From Streptomyces microflavus (GTDB taxonomy: Bacteria > Actinomycetota > Actinomycetes > Streptomycetales > Streptomycetaceae): a DNA stretch of 64,000 nt. Position 1 is the first letter of the stretch; each line of letters opens with the position of its first letter. Position numbers and translations under genes: made by a program. The stretch lies in the NCBI RefSeq assembly GCF_014650075.1, contig NZ_BMUG01000003.1:1-64000 (forward strand), in the 5' to 3' direction. Below the pieces are notes generated by a model, which did no database searches, had not been told where the DNA came from, and worked only from the letters and a program-made list of their open reading frames with translations. Shown one piece after another: positions 60,160 to 64,000 of this stretch.

Positions 60160-60513
60160 GGTGTTGCCTCCGGTGATGCGGCGTCGAGGGAACGCTTGAG
60201 GGGCCCTGCTGGCAGGGGTGCGGTGCGGTGTGGAGGTGTTGCCGTCGGTTCGGCGAGTGGAGCTTCGGCTTGCTCGGGTGGAGCAGAAGGTTGCCTGTGA
60301 CGCAGGCGTCCGGGCGCGCAGCACGGTGGTTGCGGGGACAGCCGGCGTACGTGAGATGCCAGCACGCCGGCCGCCCGGACACCTTCAACGTATGGCACTC
60401 CGTGACACCTGACAAGGCACCCAGTGCCAACAATTTCTCTCACTTGTCATCTCGTAGGCACGCATGAGCAACACGATGGGCGTTACGAGACGTTCTGTCC
60501 TGCTGGCAGGCGG
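60160..60513 (-). other. ccr leader and upstream region
   Basis: 354 bases between ccr and the GNAT gene, both on the minus strand. It contains the ccr promoter and operators at 60387-60428 and a leader of about 220 bases that is unusually long; no aptamer or strong hairpin that I recognise is present in it. Confidence 0.6.
60387..60428 (-). promoter_or_regulatory. ccr promoter with tandem acyl-CoA-regulon operator
   Basis: On the minus strand: GGCACTGGGTGCC (60428-60416), immediately -35 TTGTCA (60415-60410), a 17-base spacer that includes a partly degenerate operator GTCACGGAGTGCC (60406-60394) and one A, then -10 TACGTT (60392-60387). Operator centres are 22 bp apart. The arrangement equals that of the etfB and DUF35 promoters, so one TetR-type repressor should control all three. 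Confidence 0.82.
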
Positions 60514-61320
60514 TTACCTCCCCGGTCGGTACACATACGGCGTCGTCGTCCCCAGCTCCGTGAAGCCGAGCCGGCGCAGAATCGGGGCGGACATGCCGGT
60601 CGCGTCGACCTGGAGATACCGGTAGCCGCGCTCGGCGGCGATCCGTGCCCGGTGGGCGACCAGCGCCCGGTAGATGCCCTTCCCCCGCCAGGCGGCCACC
60701 GTGCCGCCGCCCCAGAGCCCCGCGAAGCCCGTGCCCGGGTACAGCTCCATCCGCCCGGAGCACACCGGCTCCCCGTCGCCGTCCACCGCCATCACCGCCA
60801 CGAAGTCCCCGGGGGCCTCCTCCAGCCGCCTCAGCACCTGATGGAGGAGCCGGGCCCCGTCGGTCCCGAACGCCCGCTCGTGGGCCCTGGCCATCAGCTC
60901 CGCGCCCGCCGCGTCGGTCACCGGCCGCAGGGTCACCCCTTCGGGCAGCTCGACCGGCCCGGCCGGCAGGGCGGCGGGCGCCACCAGCAAGGTCTCCGGC
61001 TCCTCCGGCACGAATCCGGCCGCCCGCAGTCGGTCGCCCAGATCGGCGGGCCGGTCGTGCGCGTACAGCTTCCACTCGAAATCCGGCAGGCCGAGCGCCG
61101 TGCAGTGCTCGATCTGCGCGGCGATGGCGGCATCGGCCCCGGCCGCGTCCAGCTCCGGGTCCGACCACACCACCCCGTTCCAGTCGTCGGGGCCGCCCAC
61201 CTGGCGTACGACGGGGCCGGAGCGCTCGACGCGTACGCCGGGTCCGTCGGGGCGGGCGTGCTCCCGCATCTCACGGTCGAACAGGTCACGGATCTCGATG
61301 GCGTTCTCGGTTGATCGCAT
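60514..61320 (-). CDS. GNAT family N-acetyltransferase
   Basis: 268 residues with an acetyl-CoA-binding GNAT domain in the C-terminal half: LWGGGTVAAWRGKGIYRALVAHRARIAAERGY (about 205-236, with the Arg-Gly-x-Gly-Ile loop) and VDATGMSAPILRRLGF. The N-terminal half is divergent and may be a second, degenerate GNAT unit. The substrate is unknown. It precedes ccr on the same strand by about 350 bases and is not obviously part of that operon. Confidence 0.85.
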   Translation of the reverse strand: MRSTENAIEIRDLFDREMREHARPDGPGVRVERSGPVVRQVGGPDDWNGVVWSDPELDAAGADAAIAAQIEHCTALGLPDFEWKLYAHDRPADLGDRLRAAGFVPEEPETLLVAPAALPAGPVELPEGVTLRPVTDAAGAELMARAHERAFGTDGARLLHQVLRRLEEAPGDFVAVMAVDGDGEPVCSGRMELYPGTGFAGLWGGGTVAAWRGKGIYRALVAHRARIAAERGYRYLQVDATGMSAPILRRLGFTELGTTTPYVYRPGR

Positions 61321-61477
61321 CCGCGCACCTCAGCACAGCGCTGATCGGTAAACCAGCGGATTTCGGCCGCCGCCCGCGCGGAACGGCTCGGCCCGCACGC
61401 GTCGAAACCCCAGCTCGGGGCAGGTGTGCCGAACCAAGTGATCTTGAAGTGGTCGGAAGGGCAGGGGTGGGGCACCG

Positions 61478-62257
61478 ATGGGCATACCGATCCGCAGAGG
61501 GAGCACGCAGAAGCGACGGGGTCCCTTCGACCTCCGCCGCACCACCTTCGGCTTCGCCCTGATCGCGCTGATCCTCGCGGGCGGCGGGATGGCCCTGCGG
61601 GCGGCCTGGCGGAGCGCCGGGAACCACCCGGTCGCCGTCGGGGCCCTGATCGTCCCGGTCCTCGCCGCAGCGGCCGTGGTGCTGCGCCGCCGCCGTCGGG
61701 CCCGGCGGGTCGCGGGGGCGGTCACGGACGCCGCGTACGGGATCGTCGACGCGGGCCTCGCGGAGCTGGACGCCGCCGAGGCCGCCCGGGCGGAGAGGCG
61801 CCCGGAGCCCCCGGAGGCCGCTCATCCGGTCGACTACGCGGCACTGGACCCGTACGCCTTCGAGGAGGCCGTGGCCGAACTCTGCCGGCGTGACGGCTGC
61901 GCGGACGCCGAGGTGGTGGGCGGCGCCGGTGACCTGGGCGCCGACGTCCTGGCCACCACCCCGGACGGCCGCCGCCTGGTCGTCCAGTGCAAGCGCTACG
62001 GGCCCGACAACCGGGCCGGATCGCAGGAGCTCCAGCGCTTCGGCGGCACCTGCTACGCGGTGCACGGGGCGGACATCGCGCTCGTCGTCTCCACCGGCGG
62101 TTTCACCGAACCCGCGCTCGACTACGCCGAGCAGTGCGCGATCCTCTGTTACGGCCCCGAGGAGCTGGCCGCCTGGAGCGAGGGCGGGGCGCCGCCGCCC
62201 TGGGAGACGGTGGCGGCCCCGGCCGAAGAACAGGACGCCGGGCTCAGCGCTCCTTGA
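61478..62257 (+). CDS. Membrane-anchored Mrr-type restriction endonuclease-fold protein
   Basis: 259 residues. Two N-terminal membrane segments (about 24-44 and 51-70), a basic Arg cluster, then a coiled Ala/Glu region and an Mrr_cat domain with the PD-(D/E)xK core: GGAGDLGADVLATT (Asp156) and VVQCKRYG (Gln170, Lys172). The domain faces the cytosol, as the basic cluster suggests. Mrr nucleases cut modified DNA; a membrane-tethered form with no methylase nearby may act against incoming DNA. The stop overlaps the convergent TetR gene by 14 bases. Confidence 0.83.
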   Translation: MGIPIRRGSTQKRRGPFDLRRTTFGFALIALILAGGGMALRAAWRSAGNHPVAVGALIVPVLAAAAVVLRRRRRARRVAGAVTDAAYGIVDAGLAELDAAEAARAERRPEPPEAAHPVDYAALDPYAFEEAVAELCRRDGCADAEVVGGAGDLGADVLATTPDGRRLVVQCKRYGPDNRAGSQELQRFGGTCYAVHGADIALVVSTGGFTEPALDYAEQCAILCYGPEELAAWSEGGAPPPWETVAAPAEEQDAGLSAP

Positions 62258-63059
62258 GCGCCTGCTGGATCGTCCGCATGACCTCGTCCAGCGGGGCGTC
62301 CGTACGCGCCACCGCGACGAGCACCTCGCCCTCCGTGGCCACCGTCGCCGCCGGGGTCCTGGCGGGCTCGGCCTGGGCGGTCCGCCCGGCCCCGATGCCG
62401 GTGCCGAAGGTGTCGCGCACGATGGCGAAGGCCCGGTCGAGCTGGGCCTCCACATCGCCCTGGCCGCCCGCCCGCAGCCAGCGGCGCAGTACGTGGTTGT
62501 GCGCGGTGACCACGGCGGACGCGGCCACCTCCGCCAGCAGCGGGTCGTCGTTGCCCACGTGGTGGTCGCGCTCGTCGAAGTGGCCCAGCAGATAGCGGGT
62601 GAACAGCCGCTCGTAGCGGGCCACCGACGCGATCTCGGCCTCCCGGAGGGTGGGCACCTCGCGGGTCAGTTTGTAACGGGCCACGGAGACGGCGGGCTTG
62701 GCCGCGTACATCTTCATGACTTCCTTGATGCCGCGGCAGACCGTGTCGAGGGGGTGCTCGTGCGCGGGGGCGGCGTTCAGGACGGCCTCGGCCCTGACGA
62801 GGGTGTCGTCGTGGTCCGGGAAGATGGCCTCTTCCTTGGAGCGGAAGTGCCGGAAGAAGGTCCGCCGGGCGACGCCCGCGGCGCCCGCGATCTCGTCGAC
62901 GGTCGTCGCCTCGTAGCCTTTCGTGGCGAAGAGCTCCATCGCGGCTGCGGCCAGTTCGCGGCGCATCTTGAGCCGTTGGGCGGCGGCACGCGTTCCCGCG
63001 GCGGTCTCCGGGGCGTCGGGCGCGGCGGTGGCACGGGGTGACTTGGCGGGCTGGGACAT
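62244..63059 (-). CDS. TetR family regulator, paralogue of the TetR at 1197
   Basis: 271 residues with HTH FATKGYEATTVDEIAGAAG and ARRTFFRHFRSKEEAIFPDH (about 40-80). The central MYAAKPAVSVARYKLTREVP and the C-terminal GEVLVAVARTDAPLDEVMRTIQ have counterparts in the TetR at 1197, so they are paralogues with a shared tail of about 30 residues. ATG 63059 aligns best with its paralogue; no good ribosome site is present. It lies between the nuclease and a 3-hydroxybutyryl-CoA dehydrogenase gene, near ccr. No operator of the 13-bp type is found in its own upstream region, so it may bind the shared sites elsewhere. Confidence 0.9.
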   Translation of the reverse strand: MSQPAKSPRATAAPDAPETAAGTRAAAQRLKMRRELAAAAMELFATKGYEATTVDEIAGAAGVARRTFFRHFRSKEEAIFPDHDDTLVRAEAVLNAAPAHEHPLDTVCRGIKEVMKMYAAKPAVSVARYKLTREVPTLREAEIASVARYERLFTRYLLGHFDERDHHVGNDDPLLAEVAASAVVTAHNHVLRRWLRAGGQGDVEAQLDRAFAIVRDTFGTGIGAGRTAQAEPARTPAATVATEGEVLVAVARTDAPLDEVMRTIQQALKER

Positions 63060-63150
63060 GGCATGAACGTAACGCATCGGTGCAGGAGAGCGCGCCTGCG
63101 GGGGCGGGGAGCCGGAGGGTCCCAGCAGCCCGCCCCACCCGGCTCCCGGG

Positions 63151-64000
63151 TCAGCGACGGGCATATTCGCGGAAGCCACGGCCCGTCTTGCGGCCGAGGC
63201 AGCCCGCGGCCACCAGGTGCTCCAGCAGCGGCGCCGGAGCGAGCCCCGGGTCGCGGAACTCGCGGTGCAGGACCTTCTCGATCGCGAGCGAGACGTCCAG
63301 CCCCACGACGTCCAGCAGTTCGAACGGTCCCATCGGGTAGCCGCCGCCCAGCTTCATCGCCGCGTCGATGTCGTCCAGCGAGGCGTAGTGCTCCTCGACC
63401 ATCTTGATCGCGTTGTTGAGGTACGGGAACAGCAGCGCGTTCACGATGAACCCGGCCCGGTCCCCGCAGTCCACCGGGTGCTTGCGGATCTTCGTGCAGA
63501 CCGCGCGGACCGTGGCGTGGACGTCGTCGGCGGTCAGGACCGTACGGACGACCTCGACCAGCTTCATCGCGGGCGCCGGGTTGAAGAAGTGCATCCCGAT
63601 GACGTCCTCGGGCCGGGCGGTGGCCCGGGCGATGGCGATGACGGGCAGCGAGGAGGTGGTGGTGGCGAGCACCGCGCCCGGCCGGCAGACCTTGTCCAGG
63701 GTGGCGAAGAGCTGCTGCTTGACCTCCAGGTCCTCGGCGACCGCCTCCACGGCGAGGTCGACCTCCGCGAACGCGTCCAGCGAACCGGCCGCGGTGATCC
63801 TGGCCAGCGTCTCGTCGCGCGCCTCGGCGGTGAGCCGCCCCTTGGTCACCGAGCGCTCCAGCGACTTCGCGATCCGGGACTTGGCGAGGTCCGCCTTCTC
63901 CTGGCTACGGGCCGCCAGGACCACGGTGTAACCGGCCTTCGCGAAGACCTCGGCGATCCCGGAGGCCATCGTGCCGGAGCCCGCGACCCCGACGGACGCG
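63151..64000 (-). CDS. 3-hydroxybutyryl-CoA dehydrogenase (5' end beyond the window)
   Basis: The visible 282 residues begin ASVGVAGSGTMASGIAEVFAKAGYTVV, the NAD-binding loop, then LVAEAVAEDLEVKQQLF (here LAVEAVAEDL), IGMHFFNPAPAMKLVEVVR with the catalytic His, and VDCGDRAGFIVNALLFPYLNNAI. The end, KTGRGFREYARR, is typical. It oxidises or forms 3-hydroxybutyryl-CoA, one step from crotonyl-CoA, the substrate of Ccr at 58822-60159. Only about the first dozen residues are missing. The internal ATG at 63969 is inside the glycine loop and not the start. Confidence 0.93.
   Translation of the reverse strand, partial: ASVGVAGSGTMASGIAEVFAKAGYTVVLAARSQEKADLAKSRIAKSLERSVTKGRLTAEARDETLARITAAGSLDAFAEVDLAVEAVAEDLEVKQQLFATLDKVCRPGAVLATTTSSLPVIAIARATARPEDVIGMHFFNPAPAMKLVEVVRTVLTADDVHATVRAVCTKIRKHPVDCGDRAGFIVNALLFPYLNNAIKMVEEHYASLDDIDAAMKLGGGYPMGPFELLDVVGLDVSLAIEKVLHREFRDPGLAPAPLLEHLVAAGCLGRKTGRGFREYARR

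Noticed and set aside
57061..60300. 1079-residue plus-strand open frame opposite ccr-meaA
   Set aside because: Rich in His, Asp, Leu and Val repeats typical of antisense high-GC frames; the opposite strand encodes two certain enzymes.
60160..60386. Possible cobalamin or other riboswitch in the long ccr leader
   Set aside because: No B12-box or other known aptamer landmark was found by reading either strand.

Overview
The window is high-GC actinobacterial chromosome, almost certainly Streptomyces. The third codon position is nearly always G or C, GTG starts are common, and many genes overlap by ATGA or GTGA. The intact ccr-meaA-CitE-MaoC-acyl-CoA dehydrogenase-psd-pssA block is a conserved Streptomyces arrangement. 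No tRNA, rRNA, CRISPR array, transposase or phage gene was found.

Left part (1-26 kb). After etfBA and a divergent TetR gene come a DUF35 OB-fold protein, a DJ-1/PfpI protein and a degenerate amidohydrolase. Then follows one long minus-strand operon, 22280 down to about 4626, nearly all genes overlapping. It encodes five ketosynthase-fold enzymes (three KAS I/II type, two KAS III type), four ketoreductase-type SDR proteins (one a didomain), an acyl-CoA ligase, a crotonase, a CocE/NonD hydrolase, an alpha/beta-hydrolase, a fused CoA-transferase and a GbsR/MarR regulator, with no acyl carrier protein and no acyltransferase. That set and order is the signature of the macrotetrolide (nonactin family) pathway, the ACP-less type II polyketide synthase that works on CoA thioesters; nonL, nonS, nonR and nonD can be recognised. 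Two of the ketosynthases have lost the decarboxylation residues but kept the cysteine, as expected for C-O bond formation, and the crotonase has lost its second catalytic glutamate, as expected for tetrahydrofuran-ring closure instead of hydration. An ABC-2 exporter and an atypical LuxR regulator coupled to a second, canonical crotonase lie just upstream.

Middle part (26-52 kb). Mostly housekeeping or accessory genes: an inositol-phosphatase-like enzyme, an FAD oxidoreductase, a ThrE-type exporter, a macrodomain protein, alkA/ada-ogt alkylation repair, a GDT1-type cation transporter preceded by a yybP-ykoY manganese riboswitch, a thin ferredoxin-like protein, a sirtuin, an orphan VapB-like antitoxin, a Nudix hydrolase, glycerate kinase, a five-gene Liv-type ABC transporter with a divergent PucR-like regulator, a secreted GH87 alpha-1,3-glucanase, a frameshifted receptor Ser/Thr kinase carrying a Liv-type binding domain, a lipoprotein, and a three-gene operon (PIG-L/NodS fusion, DUF1796, PIG-L) behind a DasR-type box.

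Right part (52-64 kb). psd-pssA for phosphatidylethanolamine, then the ethylmalonyl-CoA pathway operon (ccr, ethylmalonyl-CoA mutase, CitE-type lyase, MaoC hydratase, methylsuccinyl-CoA dehydrogenase), a GNAT protein, a membrane-anchored Mrr-type nuclease, a second TetR paralogous to the first, and a truncated 3-hydroxybutyryl-CoA dehydrogenase gene.

The two ends are tied together by regulation. A 13-bp palindrome, GGYACYCAGTRCC, occurs as a tandem pair spaced 22-23 bp at three promoters only: etfB/tetR, the DUF35 gene, and ccr. In all three one copy abuts the -35 hexamer and the second sits one base upstream of the -10. This makes a short-chain acyl-CoA regulon in which ETF, the electron acceptor for the methylsuccinyl-CoA dehydrogenase, is switched together with the ethylmalonyl-CoA operon. 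The pathway yields propionyl- and methylmalonyl-CoA, the kind of units a macrotetrolide producer consumes.
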